A stretch of 64,000 nt of DNA. Source: Betaproteobacteria bacterium. Its GTDB lineage: Bacteria; Pseudomonadota; Gammaproteobacteria; Burkholderiales; SG8-39. The translations under genes and the position numbers were made by a program. Where the stretch lies: positions 1 through 64,000 of the forward strand of contig JAOUIL010000005.1 in the NCBI GenBank assembly GCA_029883975.1. The letters are read 5' to 3'. Shown piece after piece: positions 17,686 to 29,177 of the stretch (the stretch's first letter is position 1; every line of letters starts with the position of its first letter). The notes under the pieces are model-generated. The model had not been told where the DNA came from. It made no database searches and worked only from the letters and a program-made list of their open reading frames with translations.

Positions 17686-17691
17686 TAGAAT
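17686..17691 (+). promoter_or_regulatory. -10-like hexamer of a putative leaderless aroC transcript
   Basis: The sequence TAGAAT ends seven bases before the aroC ATG at 17699, with no ribosome site between. The same hexamer is the -10 of the well-formed tRNA-Leu promoter in this window. No good -35 match lies upstream. A start at or next to the ATG is inferred. Confidence 0.5.
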
Positions 17692-17698
17692 CGTTCGC

Positions 17699-18784
17699 AT
17701 GTCCGGCAACACCTTCGGCGTCCTCTATTGCGTCACGTCGTTCGGCGAGTCGCACGGGCCCGCGTACGGCGGCGTGGTGGACGGCTGCCCGCCGGGCCTC
17801 GAGCTGTCTGCCGCCGACCTGCAGAAGGAGCTCGACCGGCGCAAGCCCGGCAGCTCGCGCCACGTCACGCAGCGCCGCGAGACCGACACGGTCGAGATCC
17901 TCTCGGGCGTGCATGAAGGCAAGACCACCGGCACGCCCATCGGCTTCCTGGTGCGCAACGAGGACGCGCGCTCCAAGGACTACGCCGAGATCGCGCGCAA
18001 GTTCCGCCCCGGGCATGCGGACTACACCTACTGGCAGAAGTACGGGGTGCGCGACCCGCGCGGCGGCGGGCGCGCCTCGGCGCGCGAGACGCTGGTGCGC
18101 GTCGCCGCCGGCGCGATCGCGAAGAAGTGGCTGGCGGCGCGCTACGGCGTGCAGGTGCGCGGCTACCTCGCGCAGCTCGGGCCGCACCGCATCGCCTTGC
18201 GCGACTGGGCGGCGGTGGACGCGAATCCGTTCTTCGCACCCGACGCCGGCGCGGTGGCCGCGCTGGAGGAGTTCATGGACGCGCTGCGCGCGAGCGGCGA
18301 TTCGTGCGGCGCGCGCGTCAACGTCGTCGCCAGCGGCGTGCCGGTCGGCTGGGGCGAGCCGGTGTACGGGCGGCTCGATGCCGACATCGCCGCGGCCATG
18401 ATGTCGATCAACGCGGTGAAGGGCGTAGAGATCGGCGCCGGCTTCGCCGCGGTGGAGCAGAAGGGCAGCGAGCACGGCGACGAGATGACGCCGCAGGGCT
18501 TCGCAGCCAATAACAACGGCGGCGTGCTCGGCGGCATCTCCACCGGCCAGCAGGTCACGGTGTCGATCGCGCTCAAGCCGACCTCCAGCATCCGCCTGCC
18601 GCGGCGCACGATCGACGTCGACGGCCGGCCCGCGATCGTCGAGACCACCGGCCGTCACGACCCCTGCGTCGGCATCCGCGCCACGCCGATCGCCGAGGCG
18701 ATGCTCGCCTGCGTGCTGATGGATCACGCGCTCCGGCACCGGGCGCAGTGCGGCGACGTCGCGCCGCCGACGCCTCCGGTATAG
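17699..18784 (+). CDS. aroC: Chorismate synthase
   Basis: The 361-residue enzyme catalyses the last shikimate step, 5-enolpyruvylshikimate-3-phosphate to chorismate, with reduced FMN. The start [20 protein letters not shown] and the motifs [14 protein letters not shown] and G-R-H-D-P-C are textbook. Length is normal for the family. A -10-like TAGAAT ends seven bases before the ATG, suggesting a leaderless transcript. It precedes hfq on the same strand by 59 bases. Confidence 0.97.
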   Translation: MSGNTFGVLYCVTSFGESHGPAYGGVVDGCPPGLELSAADLQKELDRRKPGSSRHVTQRRETDTVEILSGVHEGKTTGTPIGFLVRNEDARSKDYAEIARKFRPGHADYTYWQKYGVRDPRGGGRASARETLVRVAAGAIAKKWLAARYGVQVRGYLAQLGPHRIALRDWAAVDANPFFAPDAGAVAALEEFMDALRASGDSCGARVNVVASGVPVGWGEPVYGRLDADIAAAMMSINAVKGVEIGAGFAAVEQKGSEHGDEMTPQGFAANNNGGVLGGISTGQQVTVSIALKPTSSIRLPRRTIDVDGRPAIVETTGRHDPCVGIRATPIAEAMLACVLMDHALRHRAQCGDVAPPTPPV

Positions 18785-18843
18785 AAAACCCCTGTGGATT
18801 CAATTAGAGTAGCGAATCACCGCACGCGAGTGAGGCCAATAAC

Positions 18844-19083
18844 ATGAGCACCAAGGGGCAGCTGCTACAAGACCCGTTCCTGAACACCCTGCGCAAGGAA
18901 CACGTTCCCGTGTCGATCTATCTGGTGAACGGCATCAAGCTCCAGGGCCAGATCGAGTCGTTCGACCAGTACGTGGTGCTGCTGCGCAATTCCGTGACGC
19001 AGATGGTGTACAAGCACGCCATTTCCACCGTCGTGCCCGCGCGCGCCATCAGCCTCGGCGGCGCAGAAGACAAGGACGCTTGA
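18844..19083 (+). CDS. hfq: RNA chaperone Hfq
   Basis: The 79-residue hexameric Sm-like protein promotes pairing of small RNAs with mRNAs. The Sm1 motif ([19 protein letters not shown]) and Sm2 motif ([10 protein letters not shown]) are intact. The conserved opening [15 protein letters not shown] is present. The protein lacks the long acidic C-terminal tail of E. coli Hfq. Its stop overlaps the TTG start of hflX (TTGA), so the two are translationally coupled. Confidence 0.97.
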   Translation: MSTKGQLLQDPFLNTLRKEHVPVSIYLVNGIKLQGQIESFDQYVVLLRNSVTQMVYKHAISTVVPARAISLGGAEDKDA

Positions 19084-20213
19084 GCGCGACGGCGGCGCCC
19101 GACACTCAGGCGGCGGTGCTCGTCAGCCTGGACTTCGGCGATCCCGGTTACCAGGAGGGGGCCGAGGAGCTGGTGCGGCTCGTGGAGAGCGCGGGCGTGG
19201 CGCGGCACGCCGCGGTGCGCGGGCGTCGCGCGCGGCCGGACCCGAAATTCTACGTCGGCAGCGGCAAGGTCGCGGAGATCGCGCGCGCGGCCGCGGGCCT
19301 GAACGCCGCCTCGGTCATCTTCAACCACGAGCTCTCGCCCGGGCAGCAGAGGAACCTCGAGCGCGAGCTCGGGCGCCGCGTGCTCGACCGTACCGAGCTG
19401 ATCCTGGAGATCTTCGCGCAGCGCGCGCGCACCAGCGAGGGCAAGCTGCAGGTGGAGCTCGCGCAGCTCGAGCACCTGGCGACGCGCCTGGTGCGCGGCT
19501 GGACGCACCTCGAGCGCCAGCGCGGCGGGCTGGGCAAGACCGGCGGCCCCGGCGAGAAGCAGATCGAGCTGGATCGCCGTTACATTGCACGTCGGGTACG
19601 CGTGTTGCGCGAGAAGCTCGAGACCCTGCGCAGGCAGCGACACGTGCAGCGGCGTGCGCGCGCGCGACGCGACGTGTTCTCGGCCTCGCTGGTCGGCTAC
19701 ACCAATGCCGGCAAGACGACGCTGTTCAATGCGCTGACGCGCGCGGGCGCCTACGAGGCCGACCAGCTGTTCGCCACGCTCGACACCACGTCGCGGCGCA
19801 TTTGGCTGCCGCAGGGCGGCGCAGCCGTGCTGTCGGACACGGTCGGCTTCATCCGCGACCTGCCGCACGGCCTGGTGGCGGCGTTCCGCGCGACGCTGGA
19901 GGAGACCGTGCACGCCGATCTTCTGCTGCACGTGGTGGACGCGTCCTCCGCCGCGCGCGACGAGCAGGCGGCGCAGGTGGACCAGGTGCTCGGCGAGATC
20001 GGCGCCGGCGCCATCCCGCAACTGCTGGTCTGGAACAAGATCGACGTTGCCGGGCTCGCGCCGGGAATCGAGCGCGACGAGTATGGTACGATTCGCCGCG
20101 TGTTCGTGAGCGCGCGCAGCGGTGCCGGCCTCGCCGATCTGCGGGGCGCGATCACCGAGGCCGCCAAACCGCGGCAGGCCCGCACGCCAGTTCCGGAACC
20201 TCTCTCTCTGTAA
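19080..20213 (+). CDS. hflX: Ribosome-associated GTPase HflX
   Basis: The 377-residue GTPase in E. coli splits stalled 70S ribosomes. The N-terminal HflX domain includes [10 protein letters not shown] and the glycine-rich stretch [17 protein letters not shown] near residues 149-165. The P-loop G-Y-T-N-A-G-K-T-T is at 206-214, and D-T-V-G-F and N-K-I-D (G3 and G4) follow. The TTG start at 19080 overlaps the hfq stop and gives the expected length. Its stop overlaps the hflK start by one base. Confidence 0.95.
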   Translation: MSATAAPDTQAAVLVSLDFGDPGYQEGAEELVRLVESAGVARHAAVRGRRARPDPKFYVGSGKVAEIARAAAGLNAASVIFNHELSPGQQRNLERELGRRVLDRTELILEIFAQRARTSEGKLQVELAQLEHLATRLVRGWTHLERQRGGLGKTGGPGEKQIELDRRYIARRVRVLREKLETLRRQRHVQRRARARRDVFSASLVGYTNAGKTTLFNALTRAGAYEADQLFATLDTTSRRIWLPQGGAAVLSDTVGFIRDLPHGLVAAFRATLEETVHADLLLHVVDASSAARDEQAAQVDQVLGEIGAGAIPQLLVWNKIDVAGLAPGIERDEYGTIRRVFVSARSGAGLADLRGAITEAAKPRQARTPVPEPLSL

Positions 20214-21415
20214 TGTCTCTGAACGATCCAAATTGGGGGCGCCAGGGCGGCCCGCGCGGCCCCGGCGGCAACCAGGGCCCGCCCGACCTGGACGAGCTGT
20301 GGCGCAACTTCAACCGCAAGCTGAACAGCCTGTTCGGCGCGCGGCGTGGCGGCGGCAGTGACCTGCCGCCCGCGCCGCCCTCCGGGCGCATGATCGGCGG
20401 TGGCGCCGGGGTGCTGATCGCGCTGGTGGTCGTCGTGTGGCTGGCGAGCGGCTTCTACGTGGTGGACGCGGCCTCGCGCGGCGTGGTGCTGACGTTCGGC
20501 CGCTATACGGAGCAGACCGACCCTGGCCTGCGCTGGCGCATGCCCTTTCCGATCCAGTCGCACGAGATCGTCAACATGGCGCAGGTGCGCACGCTCGAGG
20601 TCGGCTACCGCAACAACGTCAAGACCAAGGTGCTGAAAGAGTCGCTGATGCTGACCGACGACGAGAACATCGTCGATCTGCAGTTCGCGGTGCAATACGT
20701 GGTCACCGACGCGCAGGCCTGGCTGTTCAACAACCGGCGGCCGGAGGAAGTGGCCATGCAGACCGCCGAAGCGTCCATGCGCGAGATCATCGGCAAGAGC
20801 AAGATGGACGCCATCCTGTACGAGGGCCAGGACAACATCGCCAACCAGGCGCAGGTGCTGATGCAGCAGATCCTCGACAACTACAAGACCGGGATCAACC
20901 TCAGCCGCGTGACCATCCAGAACGCGCAGCCGCCCGAGCAGGTGCAGGCGGCTTTCGACGACGCGGTCAAGGCGGGCCAGGACCGCGAGCGGCAGAAGAA
21001 CGAGGGCCAGGCCTACGCCAACGACGTCATCCCGAAAGCGCGCGGCACGGCCTCGCGCCTGCAGGCCGAGTCCGAAGGCTACCGGGCGCGCGTCATCGCC
21101 AATGCCGAGGGCGAAGCCTCGCGCTTCCGGCAGGTGCTGGCCGAGTACGCGAAGGCGCCGGCCATCACGCGCGAGCGCATCTACCTCGAAACGATCCAGC
21201 AGGTGCTGTCGTCGACCTCGAAGGTCCTGCTGGACTACAAGGGCGGCGGCAACCTCCTCTACCTGCCGCTCGACAAGCTGATGCAGCAGGGCGGTGCGGC
21301 GTCGCTGTCGGAGTCGCAGGCGTCGCAGCGCAGCCTGCCTGATCCGCTGGCGGCGGGCGACGCCGGCCCGCGCTCGCGCGACGGCCTGCGCAGCCGCGAG
21401 CGGGGAGAACGCTGA
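20213..21415 (+). CDS. hflK: FtsH protease modulator HflK
   Basis: The 400-residue prohibitin/stomatin-family protein forms, with HflC, a large periplasm-facing cage around FtsH. A glycine/proline-rich cytoplasmic N terminus (1-60) is followed by one transmembrane helix (about 63-82), the SPFH/Band 7 domain and a long helical region (about 230-330, rich in A-E-G-E-A-S-R-F). The C-terminal tail is low complexity. The start at 20213 overlaps the hflX stop. The frame is open further upstream, but that part lies inside hflX. Confidence 0.95.
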   Translation: MSLNDPNWGRQGGPRGPGGNQGPPDLDELWRNFNRKLNSLFGARRGGGSDLPPAPPSGRMIGGGAGVLIALVVVVWLASGFYVVDAASRGVVLTFGRYTEQTDPGLRWRMPFPIQSHEIVNMAQVRTLEVGYRNNVKTKVLKESLMLTDDENIVDLQFAVQYVVTDAQAWLFNNRRPEEVAMQTAEASMREIIGKSKMDAILYEGQDNIANQAQVLMQQILDNYKTGINLSRVTIQNAQPPEQVQAAFDDAVKAGQDRERQKNEGQAYANDVIPKARGTASRLQAESEGYRARVIANAEGEASRFRQVLAEYAKAPAITRERIYLETIQQVLSSTSKVLLDYKGGGNLLYLPLDKLMQQGGAASLSESQASQRSLPDPLAAGDAGPRSRDGLRSRERGER

Positions 21416-21416
21416 C

Positions 21417-22301
21417 ATGCGTGCGCTCGGACCCGTTCTCGCCGTCCTGGTGGCCCTGGTGCTCGTCGGCTCGAGCATGCTGTTCACCGTCGACCAGCGC
21501 CAGAACGCCATCGTGTTCCAGTTCGGCGAAGTGAAAGAGGTGATCAAGGAGCCGGGGCTGAAGTTCAAGTGGCCCATGATCCAGAACGTGCGCCTGTTCG
21601 ACATGCGCATCCTCGCCTACGACGACGCCGAGCCGCTGCGCTTCCTGACCTCCGGCAACCGCCCGGTGCTGGTCGATTCGTTCATCCGCTGGCGCATCGT
21701 CGACGTGCGCCAGTACTTCGTCTCGGTGCAGGGCACCGAGGCCGAGGCGACGCGGCGCCTGCGCCAGACCATCTCCGGCGCGCTGCGCGACGAGTTCGGC
21801 GCGCGTACGGTGCACGAGGTGGTCTCGGGCGAGCGGGATTCGGTCATGGGACGCGTGCGCGAGAAGGCCGACCAGGACCTGCGCCGCATCGGCGTCGAGA
21901 TCGTGGACGTGCGCCTGAAGCGCGTCGACCTGCCCCAGGAAGTGAGCGAGTCGGTGTACCGGCGCATGGAGGCCGAGAGGAAGCGGATCGCCAACGAGCA
22001 GCGCTCCACCGGTGCGGCGGAGTCCGAGCGCATCCGCGCGGATGCCGACCGCCAGCGCGAGGTGATCCTCGCCGAGGCTTATCGCGATGCGCAGCGCATC
22101 AAGGGCGAGGGCGACGCGCGCTCGGCGGCGATCTACGCGCAGGCGTTCCGGCAGGATCCGGAGTTCTATTCCTTCTACCGCAGCATGGAGGCCTACCGTT
22201 CGACGTTCCGCGGACGCAACGACCTGTTGCTGCTTCAGCCGGATTCGGATTTCTTCCGCTATCTGCGGGATCCTGGCGGCAAGGGCGGCGGCCGGAAATG
22301 A
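21417..22301 (+). CDS. hflC: FtsH protease modulator HflC
   Basis: The 294-residue partner of HflK has an N-terminal signal anchor (about residues 4-24), then an SPFH domain beginning V-D-Q-R-Q-N-A-I-V-F-Q-F-G-E-V and containing R-L-K-R-V-D-L-P and the helical stretch R-M-E-A-E-R-K-R-I-A-N-E-Q-R-S-T-G. The ATG is one base after the hflK stop. Size and motifs match the family. It is probably made in equal amounts with HflK. Confidence 0.95.
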   Translation: MRALGPVLAVLVALVLVGSSMLFTVDQRQNAIVFQFGEVKEVIKEPGLKFKWPMIQNVRLFDMRILAYDDAEPLRFLTSGNRPVLVDSFIRWRIVDVRQYFVSVQGTEAEATRRLRQTISGALRDEFGARTVHEVVSGERDSVMGRVREKADQDLRRIGVEIVDVRLKRVDLPQEVSESVYRRMEAERKRIANEQRSTGAAESERIRADADRQREVILAEAYRDAQRIKGEGDARSAAIYAQAFRQDPEFYSFYRSMEAYRSTFRGRNDLLLLQPDSDFFRYLRDPGGKGGGRK

Positions 22302-22307
22302 CGCCCC

Positions 22308-22493
22308 ATGGCGAGCACATTACTCCTGGCCTTCGCCCTCATGCTGATCATCGAGGGGCTCCTCCCCTTCCTCGCGCCTAGCCTCTGGCGCGACGCGTTT
22401 CGCCGCATCACGCAGCTCACGGACGGCCAGATCCGCTTCTTCGGCCTGACCTCGATGCTGATCGGGCTGCTGTTGCTCGCGCTGGCCACCTGA
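22308..22493 (+). CDS. DUF2065 small inner-membrane protein (YjeT-like)
   Basis: The 61-residue protein has two predicted membrane helices (about 3-25 and 42-60) joined by a short loop holding W-R-D-A-F-R-R-I and D-G-Q-I-R-F-F-G-L. These motifs and its place just after hflC identify it as the DUF2065 family (E. coli YjeT). Its role is unknown. It follows the hflC stop by six bases and precedes hisZ by one. Confidence 0.9.
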   Translation: MASTLLLAFALMLIIEGLLPFLAPSLWRDAFRRITQLTDGQIRFFGLTSMLIGLLLLALAT

Positions 22494-24761
<2,268 letters not shown>

Positions 24762-24764
24762 GCC

Positions 24765-24851
<87 letters not shown>

Positions 24852-24862
24852 CGGGGAGGCGA

Positions 24863-24891
24863 ATTCTAGTGTCTGAGGTATTTCGTGTCAA
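24863..24891 (-). promoter_or_regulatory. Sigma-70 promoter of tRNA-Leu, overlapping the start of rnr
   Basis: Read on the minus strand, a perfect TTGACA (-35, at 24891-24886) is followed by 17 bases and TAGAAT (-10, 24868-24863), then about 11 bases to the mature 5' end of the tRNA. The -35 lies inside the first codons of rnr, which starts at 24885. This is the clearest promoter in the window and shows that TAGAAT serves as a -10 here. Confidence 0.85.
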
Positions 24892-26825
24892 AGAAACGAC
24901 AGTCTGAGCGAGGCCGCAGTCGCGGCCGCGATGGGGCGCGCGCGCCGGCGACTACGTTCGGCAAATTCACCGGCCGGGTGGAAGGCCATCCCGATGGCCA
25001 CGGCTTCCTCGTGCCCGATGGCGGCGAGGCGCGCGTGTTCCTGTCCGCCGCCGAGATGCGCCAGGTGCTGCACGGCGATCGCGCGCTAGTGCGCGTCACC
25101 GGCGTCGACCAGCGCGAGCGGCCGGCGGGCGAAGTGCTCGAGGTGCTCGAGCGCGTCAATCGCCGCATCGTCGGCCGCCTGCATAGCGAGCGCGGCGTGC
25201 TGTTCCTCGTGCCGGAAGACCGTCGCATCGCGCAGGACATCCTCGTGCCGCCGGCGGACGCCAGCGGCGCGAAGGCGGGCCAGGTGGTCACCGTAGAGCT
25301 GGTGGTGCAGCCCTCGAAGCAGTCGCAGCCGGTGGGCCGCGTCGTCGAGGTGCTGGGCAACTACGCCGACCCCGGCATGGAAATCGAGATTGCGCTGAGG
25401 AAGTTCGACCTGCCGCACGAGTTCTCCAGGCGCGCCGAGGCGCAGGCGCTCGCCCTGCCGGACGCGGTGCGCGAGGAAGATGCCAAGGGCCGCCGCGACC
25501 TGCGCGCGCTGCACTTCGTGACCATCGACGGCGAGACGGCGAGGGATTTCGACGACGCGGTCTGCGCGCAGCGCGAAGGCAAGGGCTGGCGCCTGTGGGT
25601 GGCGATCGCCGACGTTAGCCATTACGTGCGCCACGGCGACGCGCTCGACCACGACGCGCGCGCGCGCGGCACCTCGGTGTACTTTCCGCGCCGCGTGCTG
25701 CCCATGCTGCCGGAGAAGCTCTCCAACGGCCTGTGCTCGCTCAACCCGCAGGTGGACCGCCTGGCGATGGTGTGCGAGATGGCACTCACGCCGAAGGGCG
25801 CGGTAGCGCGCTACGATTTCTACCCGGCGGTGATCCGCTCGCACGCGCGCCTCACCTACACCGAGGTGTGGGCCCAGCTCTCGGCAGGGCGCGCGCCCGC
25901 GCACCTCGCCACGCTGTACGAGCTGTTCAAGGCGCTGCACGCGGCGCGCGGCCTGCGCGGCGCCATCGACTTCGAGACCGTCGAGACGAGGATGGAGTTC
26001 GACGCGCACGGCAAGATCCGGCGCATCGTCGCCGAGCCGCGCAACGACGCCCACCGGCTGATCGAGGAATGCATGCTGGCGGCCAACGTCTGCGCGGGCG
26101 ACTTCCTCGCGGCGCGCGGCCAGCCGGCGCTGTACCGCGTGCACGAGGTGCCGGCCGAGGAGAAGGTGCGCGCGCTGCGCGAGTTCCTCGCCGAGCTCGG
26201 CCAGCAACTCGGCGGCGGCGATGCGCCCAAGCCAAAGGACTACGCGCAACTGCTCGAGCGCATCAAGGCGCGGCCGGACTTCGCCTTGCTGCAGACGATC
26301 CTGCTGCGCTCGCTCAAGCAGGCCGTGTACACCCCGGAGAACGTCGGCCACTTCGGCCTCGCGTTCGACGCGTACGTGCATTTCACCTCGCCGATCCGGC
26401 GCTACCCGGACCTGCTCACGCATCGCGGCATCAAGGCGGCGCTCGCCAGCCGCCGCTACGACGGCATGGACTGGGACGAGCTGGGGCGCCACTGCTCGGA
26501 GACCGAGCGCCGCGCGGACGACGCGAGCCGCGATGTCGAGAGCTGGCTCAAGTGCCACTACATGCAGGAGCACGTCGGTGGCGCGTTCGAGGGGGCGATC
26601 ACCGGCGTCACGCCCTTCGGCCTGTTCGTCACGCTGGACAACTACTTCGTCGACGGCCTGGTGCACATCTCGGAGCTGGGGCGCGACTACTACGAATTCG
26701 ACGCCGCGCGCCACATGCTGCTCGGCAGCCGCACGAAGAAGCGCTACCGGCTCGCAGACCGCATGAAGGTGAAGCTGGTGCGCGTGGACCTCGATTCGCG
26801 CAAGATCGACTTCGTGCCGGCGTGA
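24885..26825 (+). CDS. rnr: Ribonuclease R (compact form)
   Basis: The 646-residue processive 3'-5' exoribonuclease of the RNB family degrades structured RNA. Cold-shock/OB domains occupy about residues 27-180. The RNB catalytic domain contains the Asp cluster [11 protein letters not shown] near 205, and later [12 protein letters not shown]. An S1 domain forms the C terminus ([15 protein letters not shown]). E. coli RNase R has 813 residues; this protein lacks the N-terminal helix-turn-helix and the C-terminal lysine-rich tail. Start is GTG 24885; nothing longer is possible because the tRNA lies upstream. A GAGG sequence precedes it. Confidence 0.93.
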   Translation: MSKKRQSERGRSRGRDGARAPATTFGKFTGRVEGHPDGHGFLVPDGGEARVFLSAAEMRQVLHGDRALVRVTGVDQRERPAGEVLEVLERVNRRIVGRLHSERGVLFLVPEDRRIAQDILVPPADASGAKAGQVVTVELVVQPSKQSQPVGRVVEVLGNYADPGMEIEIALRKFDLPHEFSRRAEAQALALPDAVREEDAKGRRDLRALHFVTIDGETARDFDDAVCAQREGKGWRLWVAIADVSHYVRHGDALDHDARARGTSVYFPRRVLPMLPEKLSNGLCSLNPQVDRLAMVCEMALTPKGAVARYDFYPAVIRSHARLTYTEVWAQLSAGRAPAHLATLYELFKALHAARGLRGAIDFETVETRMEFDAHGKIRRIVAEPRNDAHRLIEECMLAANVCAGDFLAARGQPALYRVHEVPAEEKVRALREFLAELGQQLGGGDAPKPKDYAQLLERIKARPDFALLQTILLRSLKQAVYTPENVGHFGLAFDAYVHFTSPIRRYPDLLTHRGIKAALASRRYDGMDWDELGRHCSETERRADDASRDVESWLKCHYMQEHVGGAFEGAITGVTPFGLFVTLDNYFVDGLVHISELGRDYYEFDAARHMLLGSRTKKRYRLADRMKVKLVRVDLDSRKIDFVPA

Positions 26826-27574
26826 AGCGCGAACGCGAGCCGCGAGTGGTGTTCGGCTTCCACGCCGTGCTCGCGCGCCTGCGCGCCGATCCCGCCTCGG
26901 TGCTCGAGCTGTACGTCGACGAGTCGCGCCACGATGCGCGCATCCGCGACGTCGCGGCGCAGGCGGAGAAGGCGGGGGTGAAGGTGCTGCGGGTGCCCAC
27001 GAAGCGCCTCGACGGCTTCTACGGCGGCGGCCGGCACCAGGGCGTGGTGGCGCGCGTGGCCGTGAAGGACCTCGGCCACAGCCTGGACGAGATCCTCGAG
27101 CAGGTGCAGGGGCCGCCGCTGCTGTTGTTATTGGATGGGGTGACGGACCCCCACAACCTGGGCGCCTGCCTGCGCGTGGCGAATGCGGCGGGTGTGCACG
27201 CGGTCGTCGCGCCGAAGGACCGCGCTGCGGGCATCAGCGCAGCAGTGTCGAAGGTGGCGAGCGGGGCGGCCGAGGCGACGCCGTACCTGATGGTGACCAA
27301 CCTTGCGCGCACCATCGATGAGCTGAAGGAGCGCGAGATCTGGGTGGTCGGGACCGACGAGCGCGCGGAGCAGTCGCTTTACCAGGCCAATTTGCCGGAG
27401 GCGATTGCGTGGGTGCTGGGCGCGGAAGGCGAGGGTATGCGGCGGCTGACGCGCCAGAAGTGCGACCTGCTGGTCAGGATTCCGATGACGGGGGAGGTGG
27501 GGAGCCTCAACGTCTCGGTGGCCGCCGGCGTGTGCCTGTTCGAATCGGTGCGCCGCAGGCTGCCCAAGCCCTAG
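26822..27574 (+). CDS. rlmB: 23S rRNA (guanosine-2'-O-)-methyltransferase RlmB
   Basis: The 250-residue SpoU/TrmH-family methyltransferase modifies G2251 of 23S rRNA (E. coli numbering). An N-terminal substrate-binding domain (V-F-G-F-H-A-V) precedes the knotted SpoU domain with [25 protein letters not shown] and [13 protein letters not shown]. The GTG start overlaps the rnr stop by four bases. The gene order rnr-rlmB is common in Beta- and Gammaproteobacteria. The frame is open upstream inside rnr, but that portion is not RlmB. Confidence 0.95.
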   Translation: MKREREPRVVFGFHAVLARLRADPASVLELYVDESRHDARIRDVAAQAEKAGVKVLRVPTKRLDGFYGGGRHQGVVARVAVKDLGHSLDEILEQVQGPPLLLLLDGVTDPHNLGACLRVANAAGVHAVVAPKDRAAGISAAVSKVASGAAEATPYLMVTNLARTIDELKEREIWVVGTDERAEQSLYQANLPEAIAWVLGAEGEGMRRLTRQKCDLLVRIPMTGEVGSLNVSVAAGVCLFESVRRRLPKP

Positions 27575-27654
27575 ATTTTGCTGTAGAATTCGCCCCCTTC
27601 CTTGCCATACCACCCCGCATGAGTGGATGGCTTACCCATAAGGAGAATCCGAAC

Positions 27655-28035
27655 ATGCGGCATTACGAAATCTGCTTCATCGTGCATCCGGACCAGAGCG
27701 AGCAGGTACCGGCGATGATCGAGCGCTACAAGGGCGTCATCGCCCAGCGCAACGGCATCGTCCACCGCCTCGAAGACTGGGGCCGGCGCCAGCTGACCTA
27801 CCCGATCCAGAAGGTGCACAAGGCGCACTACGTGCTCATGAACATCGAGTGCGACCAGGAGACGGTCAACGAGCTGGAGCACTCCTTCAAGTTCAGCGAC
27901 GCGGTGCTGCGCCATCTGATCCTCAAGATGACGAAGGCTGTGACCGCGCCCTCGCCGATGATGAAGGAGGAGAAGTCCAAGTCCATGATGGATCGCGCGC
28001 CCGAGGCGAAGCCCGCCGAGGCGCCCGCGGCCTGA
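27655..28035 (+). CDS. rpsF: 30S ribosomal protein S6
   Basis: The 126-residue ribosomal protein binds the central domain of 16S rRNA with S18. It begins [12 protein letters not shown] and contains [18 protein letters not shown]. The C-terminal ~25 residues are an Ala/Glu/Lys/Pro-rich tail. An AAGGAG ribosome site precedes the ATG. A -10-like TAGAAT lies at 27584-27589 after rlmB, so a separate promoter is likely. It starts the rpsF-priB-rpsR-rplI operon. Confidence 0.97.
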   Translation: MRHYEICFIVHPDQSEQVPAMIERYKGVIAQRNGIVHRLEDWGRRQLTYPIQKVHKAHYVLMNIECDQETVNELEHSFKFSDAVLRHLILKMTKAVTAPSPMMKEEKSKSMMDRAPEAKPAEAPAA

Positions 28036-28331
28036 ATCAGGTCCGGATCCGCGGCCGGCTGATCGAGCTGGGCGCGCTGCGGCACACGCCCGCAGGCGTT
28101 CCGGCGATCGAGTTCAGGCTGCGCCACGAATCCGAGCTGCACGAAGCCGGAGCACAACGAAAAGTGAACGCCGAGATTCCCGCCATCGCCTTCGATGCCC
28201 AGGCGCGGCTCCTCGCCGGCACGCCGCTGGAGCGCGGCCTGCAGGTCGAGGGGTTCCTGAGCGCGAAGAGCCGACGCTCGAGGAAGCTCGTGCTGCACGC
28301 CACCCGAATTGAATTCTTGCAAGGAGAGTAA
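28032..28331 (+). CDS. priB: Primosomal replication protein N, PriB (CTG start)
   Basis: The 99-residue single-stranded-DNA-binding OB-fold protein takes part in PriA-dependent replication restart. The sequence [26 protein letters not shown] is immediately recognisable; the second half of it carries the G-F-L motif and ends R-I-E-F-L. No ATG, GTG or TTG lies in frame near the expected N terminus. The codon before N-Q-V-R is CTG, overlapping the rpsF stop (CTGA). A rare CTG start, aided by coupling to rpsF, is the best explanation. The alternative is a distant in-frame start inside rpsF (for example 27849), which would add 61 residues with no family match. Confidence 0.87.
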   Translation: MNQVRIRGRLIELGALRHTPAGVPAIEFRLRHESELHEAGAQRKVNAEIPAIAFDAQARLLAGTPLERGLQVEGFLSAKSRRSRKLVLHATRIEFLQGE

Positions 28332-28333
28332 GC

Positions 28334-28621
28334 ATGCCCCCGCCGCGCAGAGGCAAAGGAAAAGGCAAGTTCTCGAAGGACAAGAAGGACCGCGGACAGC
28401 GGGCCCTGTTCCGCCGCCGCAAGTTCTGCCGCTTCACCGCCGACAAGGTCGAGTGGATCGACTACAAGGACATCGAGGTGCTGAAGGACTTCGTCAACGA
28501 GACCGGCAAGATCATCCCGGCGCGCATCACCGGCACCTCGGCCGGCTACCAGCGCCAGCTCTCGGCGGCCATCAAGCGGGCGCGATTCCTCGCGCTGCTG
28601 CCCTACACCGACCTGCACTGA
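28334..28621 (+). CDS. rpsR: 30S ribosomal protein S18
   Basis: The 95-residue protein partners with S6 on the small subunit platform. The conserved R-R-R-K-F-C-R-F-T and [12 protein letters not shown] motifs and the ending [11 protein letters not shown] are intact. The N terminus is extended and basic ([13 protein letters not shown]). An AAGGAGAG ribosome site precedes the ATG. It lies two bases after priB. Confidence 0.97.
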   Translation: MPPPRRGKGKGKFSKDKKDRGQRALFRRRKFCRFTADKVEWIDYKDIEVLKDFVNETGKIIPARITGTSAGYQRQLSAAIKRARFLALLPYTDLH

Positions 28622-28631
28622 GGCGCGCGCC

Positions 28632-29081
28632 ATGCAAGTGATACTGATGGAGAAGGTGACCAACCTGGGGAACCTGGGGGACGTGGTCAAGGTGAAGGAC
28701 GGCTTCGCGCGCAACTTCCTGATTCCGCAGGGCAAGGCGAAGCGCGCGACCGAGGCCAACCTGAAGGCCTTCGAGGCGCGGCGCGCCGATCTGGAGAAGG
28801 CCCAGGCCGAGCAGCTGGCCAAGGCGCAGGAGCGCGGCGGCAAGCTCGACGGCCTCACGCTGCAGATCGCGCAGAAGGCGGGCGTCGACGGGCGGCTGTT
28901 CGGCTCGGTCACCAACTACGACATCGTCGAGGCGCTGGCCAAGCAGGGCCACGAGGTCGAGCGCTCGCAGGTGCGCATGCCCGCGGGCCCGCTCAAGCAG
29001 GTGGGCGAGTACTCGATCCAGGTACAGCTGCACGCCGACGTGGTGGTGACGGTCACTGTGTCGGTGCTCGGCGAGAGCTGA
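28632..29081 (+). CDS. rplI: 50S ribosomal protein L9
   Basis: The 149-residue protein has two globular domains joined by a long helix. The N-terminal motif [25 protein letters not shown] is invariant in the family, and the second domain has F-G-S-V-T-N-Y-D-I. It is the last gene of the S6 operon; a good intrinsic terminator follows at 29127-29151. Confidence 0.97.
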   Translation: MQVILMEKVTNLGNLGDVVKVKDGFARNFLIPQGKAKRATEANLKAFEARRADLEKAQAEQLAKAQERGGKLDGLTLQIAQKAGVDGRLFGSVTNYDIVEALAKQGHEVERSQVRMPAGPLKQVGEYSIQVQLHADVVVTVTVSVLGES

Positions 29082-29126
29082 CAGCCTGCGCACAAGATAG
29101 CAACAGCTTAATCACAAGTTCTGCAC

Positions 29127-29151
29127 AGGGCCGCGCGCGGCCCTTTGCTTT
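29127..29151 (+). terminator. Intrinsic terminator of the rpsF-priB-rpsR-rplI operon
   Basis: A GC-only perfect palindrome (GGGCCGCG/CGCGGCCC, 29128-29143) is flanked by an A-T pair and followed by TTTGCTTTG. The hairpin plus T-rich tail fits a Rho-independent terminator. Its T-rich tail overlaps the region where the dnaB -35 would be. Confidence 0.75.
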
Positions 29152-29165
29152 GCCGGCAATTGCGG

Positions 29166-29171
29166 TACATT
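29166..29171 (+). promoter_or_regulatory. -10-like hexamer of a putative leaderless dnaB transcript
   Basis: TACATT ends six bases before the dnaB ATG at 29178. No ribosome site lies between. A TTTGCT 16 bases upstream is a weak -35. The short distance implies transcription starts at or next to the ATG. Confidence 0.45.
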
Positions 29172-29177
29172 GCACCC

